NCBI GenBank assembly: GCA_006503475.1
Contig: RSEH01000103.1
Coordinates: forward strand, 62,001 to 126,000
Reading direction: 5' to 3'
Source of the DNA: Stentor roeselii
Lineage: Eukaryota > Ciliophora > Heterotrichea > Heterotrichida > Stentoridae
DNA length: 64,000 nt
Below the pieces are notes generated by a model. It was given only the letters and a program-made list of their open reading frames with translations. It had not been told where the DNA came from and searched no databases. This document shows, in pieces, positions 8,441 through 19,700 of the stretch. Position numbers and translations under genes: made by a program. Position 1 is the stretch's first letter. Every line of letters starts with the position of its first letter.

Positions 8441-9283
8441 ATGGCAAACATTAGAGGAGTCAATGATTATAGGCAGGGACTGCTGGGAGGACCTGATCCG
8501 ACTAGTGCCATGCTTTTACAAGGGTTTCCTTTGGGATCTCCACAAGATGCTCGACGAGAGAGTTTTTGGCAGATGATGAAAATCTTGATATGTCCATATC
8601 TAGAAAAAAAGTCATTTACCACTGTGATCTGTCTGATAAACACTCTTCTATTCCTTTTCTGCTGCTTTTACGACTCCAAGCCCGGTTCATTTCTGGTGCC
8701 AACAGCCGATTGCTTAACAAAATTCGGAGGAAGAGACAATGAAAAGCTTTTAAAATTCGAAGTCTGGCGTTGGGTGACTCCAGTAGTTCTCCACGCGAAT
8801 TTCAGTCACTTTTTCATCAACATAGTCTTCATCCTTGCATTTGTTTCAAGAGTAGAACATGGAGTAGGTCGAAAAAAATGCATAATTATCTACTTTTTAA
8901 CAGCAGTTGCTGGAAACATCCTTGGAGCGCTTGGAAATAAAAACCTTGCAGTCGGTTCTTCAACAGCGATCTTTGGAATACTGGGATCGATGATTGGCTG
9001 GATTACGCTGAATTGGAATGGACTTGCTGGAAATGACAGTAGACTGCCTAGTTTGATTATTTTACTGCTTATTGCGATTTTCAATCTTATGATTGGAGGA
9101 ATTGAGAATGAAGTTGATAACTTTGGACATTTAGGAGGACTCATTGAAGGGTTTGCTCTTTCTTTAGCTGTTTTTCAACCACTTGTATCTGGGGAACGAG
9201 AAGCGAGGTTTAGGAAAGTAGGATTTGTTGTTAGTGGCCTTGCTTTGGTTGGGGGCTTGGTAGCTTTTTATCTTAAGTTGTGA
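8441..9283 (+). CDS. rhomboid intramembrane serine protease
   Basis: The 280-residue protein has about seven TM segments. Rhomboid hallmarks are all present: the L1-loop Trp-Arg (W109-R110), HANFSHFFIN in TM2 (H118, H123, N127), the catalytic serine in VGSSTAIFG (S174 by alignment to GxSx) and the catalytic histidine in DNFGHLGGLIEG (H230). The Ser-His dyad is intact, so an active protease is expected, cleaving single-pass proteins within the membrane. The cytosolic N-terminus (about 1-55) has no recognisable domain. It starts 5 nt after the preceding membrane-protein gene. No mitochondrial presequence is evident, which favours a secretory-pathway rhomboid over the PARL type. Confidence 0.95.
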   Translation: MANIRGVNDYRQGLLGGPDPTSAMLLQGFPLGSPQDARRESFWQMMKILICPYLEKKSFTTVICLINTLLFLFCCFYDSKPGSFLVPTADCLTKFGGRDNEKLLKFEVWRWVTPVVLHANFSHFFINIVFILAFVSRVEHGVGRKKCIIIYFLTAVAGNILGALGNKNLAVGSSTAIFGILGSMIGWITLNWNGLAGNDSRLPSLIILLLIAIFNLMIGGIENEVDNFGHLGGLIEGFALSLAVFQPLVSGEREARFRKVGFVVSGLALVGGLVAFYLKL

Positions 9284-9586
9284 ATAAGAATATGGGCAAC
9301 TTCATTTTGATGGAGTGAATTTTGAGTTGTTTAGAAAAAAATCAGTCATTTACTTAATTATCTTAAAATTAGCTAATTTTAAATACTTCTAACAGATCTT
9401 TTTCAGATATCATTTAATAAAACCAGGTAGTAATACTAAGACTTTTTTCTACATTCATTACCTTAATATATATTTTATAAATTTCCTCATAATAACTTGA
9501 TTTCTTATATCTATGAATCTGGTAACATTAATGTAAAACTTCAATTTTAACAACCTAAACATCATTCCCATATCTAAATAAACATC
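9284..9586. other. intergenic AT-rich spacer upstream of the DEAD-box gene
   Basis: 303 bp with no ORF worth calling. The part nearest the DEAD-box gene is G-poor and rich in A, C and T (for example CAACCTAAACATCATTCCC), as in other 5' flanks here, and TAAATAAA lies just before the ATG. No repeats were seen. Confidence 0.5.
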
Positions 9587-10942
9587 ATGTCTGATGTGGA
9601 AACCCTCGTGAAATTCAAAGACCTAGGAATCTCAAAACCATTTTTAACTCAAGCCTTAGACTACTTCAACTTCAACTACGCGACCCCAGTTCAAGTCCTC
9701 TGCATTCCAAAAGCTCTAAACGGTTCCAATCTAATAGTGCAAGCAAAGAACGGAACAGGAAAAACTCTAGCATTTGCATTATCATGCTTAGAATTATTAG
9801 ATTCCCAAAATTCAAATCTTCAAGTGATAATCCTGACATCAACAAGAGAAGTAGCAAGCCAAATCTACGACTTTATAAATGAAATGACTTTTTCAAGCGA
9901 GTCTCCAATCTTCTCCCTTCTCTGCTGCGGAGGATATTCAAGACGCGACACAATAAAAGCCTTTCAACAAGGAGTCCAAATCCTCATCGGAACAGTCGGA
10001 AGAGTCAAAGACTTGACCCAAAAAATCATTCCAATCAACTCAGTCAAACTTCTGATCCTCGACGAAGCTGACAAAATCTGCAGCGACTTAGAAGCTCTTT
10101 TTTCAAAACTCTCTAAAACCTGCCAATTTCTCGCATTTTCAGCGACTTACACTCAAGGAACAGAGCAGTTTCTAGTAAATAAAATAGAAAAAGCTGAAAT
10201 ACTTAAAGTTTCTGGAGATGATACAAAATTAAAGAAACTTCAGGAGTTTTATGTGAGTTGTGCAGATGATTTCAAGAAAAAACTGTTGAAAGTACTGGAA
10301 ATTTTAAATACTGTGCCTTTTCATCAGTGTATTATTTTTCATAATTTCAAAGTGCATGGAAGTGACCTGGCATCACTTTTGAGGGATCATGGATTTGCAA
10401 GTCTTAACATTTCAAGTGACTTGAGTCAAGAACAGAGAATTGAAGTGATGAGGAACTTGCGGTTCTTTAAAATCAAGGTGATGCTGAGCACTGATATTGC
10501 AAGTCGCGGAATCGATGTGCTTAACCTCAACTTGGTTATTAATTTTGATTTCCCTGTTTGTAAAGAAGTTTATGTTCATCGAGTTGGACGCGCTGGTAGG
10601 TTTGGGTCGTCTGGAGTTAGTGTCACGATTTGCACTCAGGATAATCAGGTCTTTCAGCTAAATGAATTCTCAGTTGTTAGACATTTTGATAGTTTTGATA
10701 AGGGTTGTTATCAGATCAAAAGTATCAGTAATGAAGAGGATTTTATTGAAGAACCTCAGATGGATGGGTGGGTTGATGTTGAGCCTCAGGAGTCGCCTGA
10801 GTTGAAGTTCACATATCCTGTTAGTTTTGATCAGCTCAAGGAAATTTTTTGTGAATTTTGCTCAGTTGATGGAATCGGTGATCATTGTCATTGCGAAGTG
10901 TGTCGGGAAAACTACTCTTTTATAAAAAAGTACTTAATTTAA
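9587..10942 (+). CDS. DEAD-box RNA helicase, DDX20/Gemin3-like
   Basis: The 451-residue protein has all helicase motifs: Q motif (ATPVQ, 32-36), Walker A AKNGTGKT (53-60), STREVA (85-90), GTVGR (135-139), DEAD (159-162), SAT (185-187), STDIASRGID (301-310) and HRVGRAGRFG (331-340). The phrases LIVQAKNGTGKT, LLILDEADKI, FSATYTQ and DFPVCKEVYVHRVGRAGRFG are closest in my memory to DDX20/Gemin3 of the SMN complex, which assembles spliceosomal snRNPs. The long SMN-binding tail of animal DDX20 is absent. Instead a Cys/His cluster (FCEFC, HCHCEVC) ends the protein and may bind zinc. Helicase activity is near certain; the DDX20 link is moderate. Confidence 0.93.
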   Translation: MSDVETLVKFKDLGISKPFLTQALDYFNFNYATPVQVLCIPKALNGSNLIVQAKNGTGKTLAFALSCLELLDSQNSNLQVIILTSTREVASQIYDFINEMTFSSESPIFSLLCCGGYSRRDTIKAFQQGVQILIGTVGRVKDLTQKIIPINSVKLLILDEADKICSDLEALFSKLSKTCQFLAFSATYTQGTEQFLVNKIEKAEILKVSGDDTKLKKLQEFYVSCADDFKKKLLKVLEILNTVPFHQCIIFHNFKVHGSDLASLLRDHGFASLNISSDLSQEQRIEVMRNLRFFKIKVMLSTDIASRGIDVLNLNLVINFDFPVCKEVYVHRVGRAGRFGSSGVSVTICTQDNQVFQLNEFSVVRHFDSFDKGCYQIKSISNEEDFIEEPQMDGWVDVEPQESPELKFTYPVSFDQLKEIFCEFCSVDGIGDHCHCEVCRENYSFIKKYLI

Positions 10943-11131
10943 AAATACTTAAAAATTAATGTTTATTGAAGGTTCTTTATTTAACTACAAAAAAGCCCTA
11001 CCTTTATAATCCTTCCCTTAAATTAAAATGATCAGTTTAATAATTCAAATAATTCCAAGAATTTAAGAATCTTAAAAAAAAAGATATGAAAAAATCTTAA
11101 ACTTTACCCTATCATATTTTCATTAAACTAT

Positions 11132-13054
11132 CTAAGTCCCAATCCGATTCTTGATCCAAGCCATCATTTTTTTCTCTAGTTTAGCCACAGGACATTCAAC
11201 TATTAAATAAAGCAAAACAGCTGAGACAACAGAAAGCAAAACAATTCCAAAAAACCTAAAAAGAATAAAAATATCTTCAAAATAAATCCCTTGAGGAGTG
11301 TTCATACAGCTGAAAACAATCCACATCGGATGGACCAAATAAAACGCAAAGCAAATTTTCGAAGTCAGAGCAAAAAAGTCATGAGCTAAAACATCATAAA
11401 AAATCCCTCCATATCCAAAGACCATAGGCAACGTAAACCCAGCAAGTCCAACAGTAAACCCGATATGTTCAGAAGCCAAGAACAAGACCCTGAACCACTT
11501 AGGCCAATAGTCCCCGCCATGCTGATCATAATTATAAGGCAAGCAAATCATAGCCAAGATCAAAGCGATTCCTCCAGCCATAGCAATAATTCTAAATTTC
11601 TTGACATGCACCCAAGCAACAGCTTTATATTCCCAGGTCTTCTTATGGTTAATCAAAGGCTCTGAAGTTTTATCTTCATAGTTAATCGAGCCAAGTTCGA
11701 TTTCAACCTGTTCTTTCGGCTTGTTCTTCACCCTTTCAAAGTCAACTATAAGAAAGCCAAGAGTGATTCCAATGATATAAGCTCCCATCCTGTCGTAAGG
11801 CTTGATGTAAATCTGGGTAAACTGCTCTTCATTCATCAGCCCTCCTGAAGCACCGGGGAGGTAATCATTGACAGAACCTTGAACGATGAGACAGATGAAG
11901 TTTGCTAGGATCAGCAGGGCACAAGTCAGGTACCCGTATAGCTTTTTGTGGTACTGCAACAGAAGTAACAACGGCGAAAGCAGGTAAAACTGCATATCAC
12001 ACGCGATGTACCAGCTCCAAGACATGCAAGAGTATTCAGATGTCGGTAAAAAGTTGTTTAAAAGCACGAAATTACTCCACCAGTAATCAGAACACCCTAC
12101 TTCTGTAGAATGTTCATATAAATACCAAGCAGGACCAAAGCCCAGATAAGGAAACAAGAAGATGTAGAAGTAAGTCGCTACCATATACAAAGGAAGAATC
12201 CTTATCGCTCGATGAAGGTAAAAAACGCCCCAACTCATCTTTCCGCCATTACGATTCATGTGACTCATGGAATGATAAGCGAGTAAAAACCCTCCAATCA
12301 TGAAAAAGACGTCAACTGAATAAATCCCGCTATAAACCGGACGATGTCTGAAGCTTTTCATCATTTTCAAAGCGGACCTCAAGTTAATGACAGGTCCAGA
12401 GCCGTAATAAACATACATATGCGCCAGGCAAATCATCAGCATTGACAAAACTTTCAGTCCGTTCAATGCCTGGGTATTCGACTTCGACTCAGACAGATGC
12501 ATAAATTTTTTCCAGTTGCCGATAAGGGAAAATATCAGAAGTGTCTCGAATTTCTTATCAATTTCACTTTCAGGGTACTTCAAACTAAGATATTCGATAA
12601 AAGTAGAAGTGATGAGAACTCCTGAGTAAACAACGAGAACCAAAACGAAAGCGAAGGCAGATCCTGATAATTCACGGTTGTTGTATTTTTCGGAGTCTTT
12701 GATTGTGGGTTTGTTGAAATAGTGCCCGATTTGTGTGCCTTTGTAGTAATTTGAAAGGTCTTTGGAAAGGTCAACTAAGTCTTCACTTGTGCAGGCTATT
12801 GGAGCGCAGAGGCCTAGGACTTGGTTCATGTTGCTTAGCTTGGTTACTAGCAAAAAGTAACGAGCGTTGGAGATGTTCAAGCAGTCGTCGTATAGGCCTA
12901 AGTCGTTTAAGTCTCTTCCTGAGTTGTAGATTAGGTTTAACCCGTGCTTGTAGTCTCCGCTTACTATTTCTTTGTAAGCATTTTCACAGCTTTCTTTACT
13001 CGCTTTTGTTAAAAAATCGCTTAGAAATATTAATCTCAACAGAGAAAAGACCAT
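11132..13054 (-). CDS. NRF-6-type membrane acyltransferase (acyltransferase-3 family)
   Basis: The 640-residue protein has an N-terminal signal sequence (VFSLLRLIFLSDF), then a lumenal domain of about 110 residues with cysteines in CENAYKEIVSGDYKHG and CAPIACTSEDL, as in the nose-resistant-to-fluoxetine (NRF) domain. A TM at about 135-155 follows, then a long acyltransferase-3 region from about residue 197 with LNGLKVLSMLMICLAHMYVY, whose His matches the conserved histidine of the first core helix. About ten further hydrophobic helices follow, and a cytosolic loop at about 450-480 is charged. Animal NRF-6 proteins handle lipids or drugs across membranes; the substrate here is unknown. ATG start preceded by CATATAA. 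Confidence 0.85.
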   Translation of the reverse strand: MVFSLLRLIFLSDFLTKASKESCENAYKEIVSGDYKHGLNLIYNSGRDLNDLGLYDDCLNISNARYFLLVTKLSNMNQVLGLCAPIACTSEDLVDLSKDLSNYYKGTQIGHYFNKPTIKDSEKYNNRELSGSAFAFVLVLVVYSGVLITSTFIEYLSLKYPESEIDKKFETLLIFSLIGNWKKFMHLSESKSNTQALNGLKVLSMLMICLAHMYVYYGSGPVINLRSALKMMKSFRHRPVYSGIYSVDVFFMIGGFLLAYHSMSHMNRNGGKMSWGVFYLHRAIRILPLYMVATYFYIFLFPYLGFGPAWYLYEHSTEVGCSDYWWSNFVLLNNFLPTSEYSCMSWSWYIACDMQFYLLSPLLLLLQYHKKLYGYLTCALLILANFICLIVQGSVNDYLPGASGGLMNEEQFTQIYIKPYDRMGAYIIGITLGFLIVDFERVKNKPKEQVEIELGSINYEDKTSEPLINHKKTWEYKAVAWVHVKKFRIIAMAGGIALILAMICLPYNYDQHGGDYWPKWFRVLFLASEHIGFTVGLAGFTLPMVFGYGGIFYDVLAHDFFALTSKICFAFYLVHPMWIVFSCMNTPQGIYFEDIFILFRFFGIVLLSVVSAVLLYLIVECPVAKLEKKMMAWIKNRIGT

Positions 13055-13205
13055 TTATATGAAATTGAGCAAGAGAATTGAAACAGTTGATTTTGATTAT
13101 TTTTTTTTAAGTTTTGTTATTTTATGGTTTATGTGATTTCCTGATTAGGATTGTTATGTTTATGAAATTTGAAAGGTTTGAAGTTTTGAGTTTATCTTTT
13201 GGAAA

Positions 13206-14576
13206 TTAAAAGTTATACAAAGTGTTTAAAAAATTTTCATTTTTTTTTCCCATGATTTTAGACTCAGGAGTTTTTCTAATCGAAACAAGGATTTCATGTA
13301 ACTTTTCTTTTTCCTTCATGGTTTTCATGGCGATTTCTAATTTTTTCTTGACACTTTCTTCCTTATTTTTTTTCATCGCATCGATTCTCTGACTATCACT
13401 GATTTGTTTTTCAAGTACATTTTCCCTTTTAAACTTTCTGTTTATTCCTTACAAGATCCTTTTCTTCCTCTCAGCATTATTCAAAGCCTCTTCATCCTTA
13501 AGCCTCTGCATTTCACTTCGAATTTCAAGTTCTTTCATCCAGTTCTCATGTTTTTTCTGCAACAAAGAAGACGATATTTTCATTTTTCTTTCAATAGCTT
13601 TTCCCTTCTTTTCCTCAATTTCTTCCCTTTCTCTAATCTTACTCTGCACCTTCAACGCTCTTTCATCATGTTTTTCTTTGTTTTTTTCCCTGTTTTCCGC
13701 CTGTTGTCTGAGATAAGAAAACCTTCTGTCTTCAGCAGTTTTGTTCTTCATGACAAGTTTTTGTATTTTTTCAACAATGTTCAAATCCTGGTTCAAAGAT
13801 TTCTCCTTTTTCGAGTTCCTTTCAAGCATCTTCGAAGCCAGGTTTTTCTTGGTTTGAAGAGTCATCTGGTGAAGAAGAGTCGATTTCTGCATTTTTTCCT
13901 CGTATTTCGAAATTTTCTCGTCAATTTCAGACTCGTATAAACTTTCAGATCGTGATCTCGCCGGCTTCATTTCGTAGAAACGGTTCTGGCAGCGAAAGCG
14001 TTTTGGAGAGGCGGAGTTTGTTGGTCGGATGATGACTTTTAAGCATTTTAGTTCACTTTTCTTGATTTTTTCCAGGTTTTCCTTCTGCTTTTCCTTGAAT
14101 TCCTCGATTTTCACGCGGGCTTTACTGACGGCGGACTGGGCCTTTTTCTTGTTTTTTTCTCCTGATTTTAATCTTTCTTCGATTGCCTTCCGTTCGTTGA
14201 AGGTATCTCGAAGGTCGAAGTAGGTCTTATCAACAAGTTTTTTGTAATTATTTCTTGTTTTCCGCATCTCGTTGTCAGAGTCTTCCACGACTGAAGTCAA
14301 AAGGACTTCTTTTGGATATCTTGACTTCGGCTGGCTTTTTGCTTTTTTTTCTCGGTTGTGGATGATGTCTTCTCGCACGAAGCTCTTTATTTGGCGGATC
14401 AGTTCTTGTTGTTTCCGTGAAAAGTAGTTAAAACGAAGTGCACGGATTTCAGAAGAAGTTTCTCGATTTCCGAAGTCTTCGATTGAGTGCTTTTCGAGTT
14501 CTGATTCTTCGATGCCGAGATTTTCCATGGCTTTGCGGATTCGAGGGTTGAAGATATCTAGTGTGTAGTAGTCCAT
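13206..14576 (-). CDS. long coiled-coil protein with a 15-nt intron and hidden last exon
   Basis: The first frame (375 codons) stops at TAA 13449-13451. That TAA lies inside a 15-nt intron at 13438-13452. Splicing 13453-14576 to 13206-13437 gives 451 residues and continues the same charged helical character (RENVLEKQISDSQRIDAMKK and onward), ending NTLYNF. Nearly all of it from residue 85 to 440 is Lys/Glu/Arg-rich with heptad-like patterns, so a single long helix or coiled coil is expected. The N-terminus (YYTLDIFNPRIRKAMENLGI) is the most distinctive part and recalls the start of many ciliary coiled-coil proteins, but I cannot name a family. An axonemal or basal-body structural role is only a guess. 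Confidence 0.85.
13438..13452 (-). other. 15-nt intron of the coiled-coil gene
   Basis: On the minus strand it reads GTAAGGAATAAACAG, phase 2. Retention gives an immediate in-frame TAA across the 5' junction (G|TAA). Removal extends the protein by 76 residues of matching composition. A at position 10 and CAG end. Confidence 0.88.
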
Positions 14577-14827
14577 TGTTAATATTTTGATGAGACTTTA
14601 GACAGTTAAACTTCAGAATGGTTTACAAGATGAAGGATTTTAAAGTAATATTATTAAAATTTTCAGTGAGTCTTAATTGAAGAAAAGTTTTTAGTTAAAA
14701 GTTGAAAGATTAGGATTAGTGAAATAATTTCTTATTTTTTTAAGAGATTTGATTTGGTAAAACTTGGAAAAATATTCAGTTTTCCATTTATTCACCTTTG
14801 ATGAAGTGGAGTAAAAATTCTGAATAA

Positions 14828-16642
14828 ATGGATTTCAGAGAAATTGGCAAGTGGGAGCATTCAGGAAAAACCGAGATCTACTACGATAAGATTTTTAGAC
14901 ACTACATCGTTAAAAACAAATCAGTGATCGAAGTAAAACCGCTAGGAGTTCGAGCATCATTCATAGTGAACATGGACAAATCATCAAAAGATCTCTGCAC
15001 CCAGCAGTTCACTCATCTCTGTATAAACGTTCCCAGAAGTTTAATATGCAGTGTATCAGAAGACAACTCATTGGTACCCTTTAAATAGTTACTTTTCCGC
15101 TACAACTCCTTCAAAAGTTTTAAACTCTTGCCAGATAAATCAAAATTTTTAGGAGTTCATTTTTTATCATCACATTACTCAGACTGTTTCTTGTTCATCG
15201 TCTCAACTTCAGGACTTTTTCTTTACAAGACGAATTCAACGACGTCTTCTGTGACTTTGATTAAAAGTTTTCAATTGACAGTCTCGGACTACTCATTTGA
15301 GGAGAGCGAAGGGATTCTAGTGTTGGTCAGTCCTCAAGGGCAGGTGTTTGTTTACGACCTGTACCAACAGAACGGAAGCAGATACTTCCAAATCAGCACT
15401 TTCGACCTGATTTACGATAAGGGAAGCACCCGACAAGTAAGTTCAGGGGCGAAGGCGGTTAATTTGATGGCGTATGTCAACAGGTTGGATCTGAATCAAG
15501 TGAAACTCGCCTTGATTTATAAAAAGTTGTTTTTTCTTCATTTGGATAACCTCACTGGAAGGCTTTACTTGTTCGCTTTGGATAATCCTCAGTTGCCCTC
15601 GTTGTATGCAGCGATGAATGTTGGAAGAGGACTTTTTGCTATTGGGATCTCTGAGAACCTGCTTACGATTATGAACTATAACACCCAGGAAACTCTTTTT
15701 TTTGATATTCAGAACCAAATTAATGACTATTTGGCAAAGGTCAGTCATTCGGATACAGCTGAAGACTCTTCAGTCATTTCTGCTCCTTTTAGACTTACTC
15801 CTGATGTTTTCTTTGTAGACGATGAAATTTTAGCTGATCTTCAAGCCGCGTCTTTAAAAAACATCGACCTGAGATCGTCTGAACTGATTGAATGCAACCC
15901 TGACGAGGTGAAATCAATAAAGTTCTTACTTAGACGAGTCAACTGCAAGATAAAAGTTCTTGAAAAGATAAAAAAGTCAATTATGAACCTCCTTCCATTA
16001 AAACAACTGGAAATTATCTTCAAGTCACTCGGAAGGTCCTATCAGAAGCTGGAAAAAGACACGGAATATGAAACCAACAGCAAAAAACAGGCTGAAAACT
16101 CAGAGCACTTAGAAGAAGGCCATGAAGAAGTGAACCTTAACATTGAAATGAAAAATGATTCAGGAATAACAGTTTTGTTGCAGTCTGATCTTTATTTTTG
16201 TGTCTTCGCACCGGTTTATAAGGAAATCAATGATTTTAGGTATTTTGCTGAAGTTTTGTATTCTTTCATGCATTTTTTAATGGAACTTTCAGTTGACGTT
16301 CATCTCAGCATTCAGTATCTTTTTTTTAAAGTCCTGGTAAAAAATGCGGAATTCGTAAAAATTCAGAAACTTGTTGAAATTAAGTTTTTCAATGATTCTC
16401 AAGATATTGCACTTTTTCTTACTAGTCTTGGGAAAACTGAAACTATTAAAGGATTTCCCAATTGTTTTAACTTGGGAATTGATATGCTTAATAGACTTAA
16501 ATTGTTTGAACTTGTTGCACAGGAACTTGCTGACCAGGAATATTACTTTGAAACTTTAGAGGTTATTGGTGGGAAGATGATTTGTAACCTCGAACTTAGA
16601 GCTTTTGCTGAAGCTAATTGTGGATTTTTAGTTGATTTTTAA
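14828..16642 (+). CDS. RMC1/Mic1-like regulator of MON1-CCZ1 (one 15-nt intron)
   Basis: Exons 14828-15073 and 15089-16642 give 599 residues. The N-terminal 280 residues are strand-rich, like a WD/beta-propeller (SLICSVSEDNSLLLFRYNSF formed across the junction; GILVLVSPQGQVFVYDL). The C-terminal 150 residues match the Mic1 domain in helix order and wording: SIQYLFFKVLVKNAEFVKIQ, then LFLTSLGKTE, then LGIDMLNRLKLFELVAQELA and YYFETLEVIGG. RMC1 (C18orf8) binds MON1-CCZ1 and supports Rab7 activation on late endosomes. An acidic/charged insert is present at about 330-350. Assignment is by recall of the human protein. VPS8 at 51670 works on the same endosomal route. Confidence 0.75.
15074..15088 (+). 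other. 15-nt intron of the RMC1-like gene
   Basis: GTACCCTTTAAATAG, phase 0. Removal joins SEDNSL to LLFRYNSF and continues the propeller pattern. Retention gives an in-frame TAG at the 3' end. A at position 10. Confidence 0.93.
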
Positions 16643-16748
16643 ATAATAATAATAGCATCAATCCCTTATTTCAAAAACAATATTCCTTAAACACCAAACC
16701 AACTCCATCAATCCACACCAAAAAACTAAACTTAAAACTGTCTTAAAA

Positions 16749-19700
16749 TTAATAATCTAACTGAGTCAGCAAAGCAGCCCCTCTCTTAATCCAATGACTA
16801 TCACTATGTTGTTTTTGCATATTAAGCATAATAGTCAACACAAAGTTAGTCGAGTGTCCAGTAGTAGAAAGTGTTCCAGCCCTTCTCGAAGTTTTATAAA
16901 CAGGGCATTCATACGAGTGTTTCTTAGGCTTCTCAGCGATTTTACAAGGTTTAAGCCAAATAACCGGTATACTCGAATAAAGCACTTTAGGAAGCTGTTC
17001 ATTAAGACACTTCAAATTATCATCCCATCGAGCGCCATCAAGGAAAAGTCCATGAACATAGCACCCATCAGTCGGCGGCGACATGATCACATCTTTCGAC
17101 TCACTTTCAGGGAGAACCTCAAAGTCATAAGTCAAAGTATCAATAGGAATCTTATACTTCCTTGAAAAATTCTGCATAGTTCCCGTCAAAAACGACTGAG
17201 TAAAGAAAAATCCTGAAATCCAAAAGACCTGAGGCGCTCCATTGTTAATCCAGTCCTGCATGAAACTGAGTCTTGCAATGAAATCGTCGATCCACTGCGC
17301 AAGTGGCTTTAAAGAAGGATAAGACACGTTTTTCCAAAGGTCAGGAACTCGATTGTCGAATAAAGAATTTCCGACTTTTTCTAAGTCTGCTGACATTGTA
17401 ACGAGACCTGCAACTGCTTCTTTTAGTTGAACTGTGGATGACCGGACTACTTGCAAAAGACGGTTGAATCGAATGAGCTCTTGAATTAAAACTGTGTTCA
17501 TGCTTTCCTCGTACATCATTGGGTATGATTTTGTGCATTCTTCTATGTCGAAGAGCTGAGGCATTCTTTTGAAAATTGAAACTGCTATTTCAGTCATTTG
17601 CTGCTCTGGGGTCTTGTCGCTACCGCCTGATGTTCTTGGAAGGAGAGTTAGACAAGTACTTAGTAATTGGAAACTTTCATTGATCGCACTTGTTATTGAT
17701 GCGTTGTCGTGTAAACCGAATACTTCAGTCATATCGTAGTGAGGGAGGCGCTCTTCGATGTAAGTGATGTAGTTTTGAACGCCCCCATCTCCTGGTATCT
17801 CATACGACTGACAATCATTAATACGATAAGTATCTCTCAAAATTTCAGGAGTATAAAAATCAGCTAAAATAGTATTAATCGCTCTTCTATCCCAAACATC
17901 AGTAACTCTTCCTCCATAGTTTGCCTCAGCAACCATATACTTCAAAGCATCCCAAGGAATGACTTCATATTCATTCAAAAACATGCGCAGCTGAAAGAAA
18001 GAAATCGACAAGTCACTCATGGAGAACTCATAAGGAATATTCCATCCCAGCGCTCCAAACTTGCGTCTTTCCTGAATCAAAGCATGGAAAAAGCTGAGTC
18101 CATAGACCAGTCTTTTGAATTCTTTTAACTTAGAGCAGTCCTCAAAAATAGCAGGTTCATAAGAATAGTAACTTCTAATAAGATTCTTTTTAAGACCTTT
18201 CGGCGGCTCATTAGTGATTTTTATGCCTGACTGAAGGATGGAAACTGGAAAAGTCTCTGAAGGCATTGAAGTGAGCCATAGTCTGAAGTCTTCATGAGTG
18301 GTCTCAGGGACTATTTCATCGACTCTTCTTTCTAATGTCGTGATCCAGCTGCCTGCCAAGTGACAGTTCTGCAAAATCACCCAGCCTCCTTCCCCAATCG
18401 CCCTGTCCAAGGCGGCTTCAGCCATAGGTCCTTGTTTATCTCCTAAAGAAAGCGAGGTCTTGTTCTTGATATTCAAAGACTTTGCAAGTTTATTGATTTC
18501 AGTGATCGGGTCAACTCCAGGACTCAAGATAAAAATAATAGGAATAGTGGACCCTGAGTCTTTAAATGAAATCTCCAGGTTAAAAGGTGGAGGCGAGATG
18601 AACTCTTCACTTAATTCAAGTTTAATCATATGCTCGATTGCAGGGATTACTTTATCAGGCCTCAACACCCTTAAAACTATGATTTTCTGGAAATGAGATA
18701 ATTTCTGGTCAATCCCTCCAGGCCAGGGCATGTCTTCAGGCCTGGCGGACTCCCAGATGGCCTTCCATTCATTGACATGCTGAGTGAAGTTCTTAGGAAG
18801 AGCTGCAAATGCGTCGAATTCACTAAGTTCTAAAAGAGAAGCCCAGTCCTTATTTTCAAGCCAGGGCCTGTCACCTTTAACTGTCGGGTTCGGCTGTGAA
18901 ATCGCGGTTTTCGTGCCTCCTGCCATTAAAAACCGAAGTTCAGATGAATTAATCCGTCCTTCTCCTGTCATTATTTTAAGAGCAAGGGTCAGAGCAAAGA
19001 GAAGTTTGTCTTTTTCGTATAGACTTCTGCATACACTTTGATAGAGCAGTAAGGTGAAGACGTTTATCAAGTTCTTCACTCGTTCAACGACTGAACTCGC
19101 CTTTTCAGCTTCTGAGATCGCCTGATGATAAATCCTTTCATACCAGTCCAAAGAGTACTGGTACATGCTTTCGATTATGCAGAGGTCTGCACAGCAGAAG
19201 AATAGTTGAGAGACTCGATTTGCAACTGGACGGTAGTTTTTACGAGTTTCGTTTATGTTCTTTTGAAGAATTTCTTGCTTGTCTAACTGGGAACTGATTT
19301 CTTTTGATGTTTCTTTTGATTGGGAAAGGGTGTCGATCAGCTTCTCGTCTTCTAGAATGTCTCCTTCTGCTGATGATACTAGGCTTAGGATTGTGTCTTC
19401 TAGTTTTTTTAACTCACGCTTGAACCTGGCTGAGTCTTGAATGCACTTTTGACGACTTGCTTCGATGTGAGGGGCTTCGGAGTTTACGGTTAATGAAAGC
19501 ATCTGGTCTAGAAGACCTTCTTCTGTTGTCATGAAGTTTAACATTACGACTTTCACACAGATTTCAGGTGAATAATGAGGTCTTGGAAGTTTAGTAGTCA
19601 TATACAATTTAAAGTCTCTACTCATTTCAGCAGCTTTATCTCCAATCTTAACAACTCCTTCACTTCCCTTTTTAGTAGAAAGTACATTATCAAGTTCAGG

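Noticed and set aside
8405-8450. Fusion of the multi-TM gene and rhomboid through an intron
   Set aside because: The only 16-nt GT...AG candidate (8408-8423 region) leads to a stop a few codons later; rhomboid has its own ATG and normal length.
13404-13940. 178-codon Phe/Leu-rich plus-strand ORF
   Set aside because: Complement of the Lys/Glu-rich coiled-coil gene; typical shadow frame.
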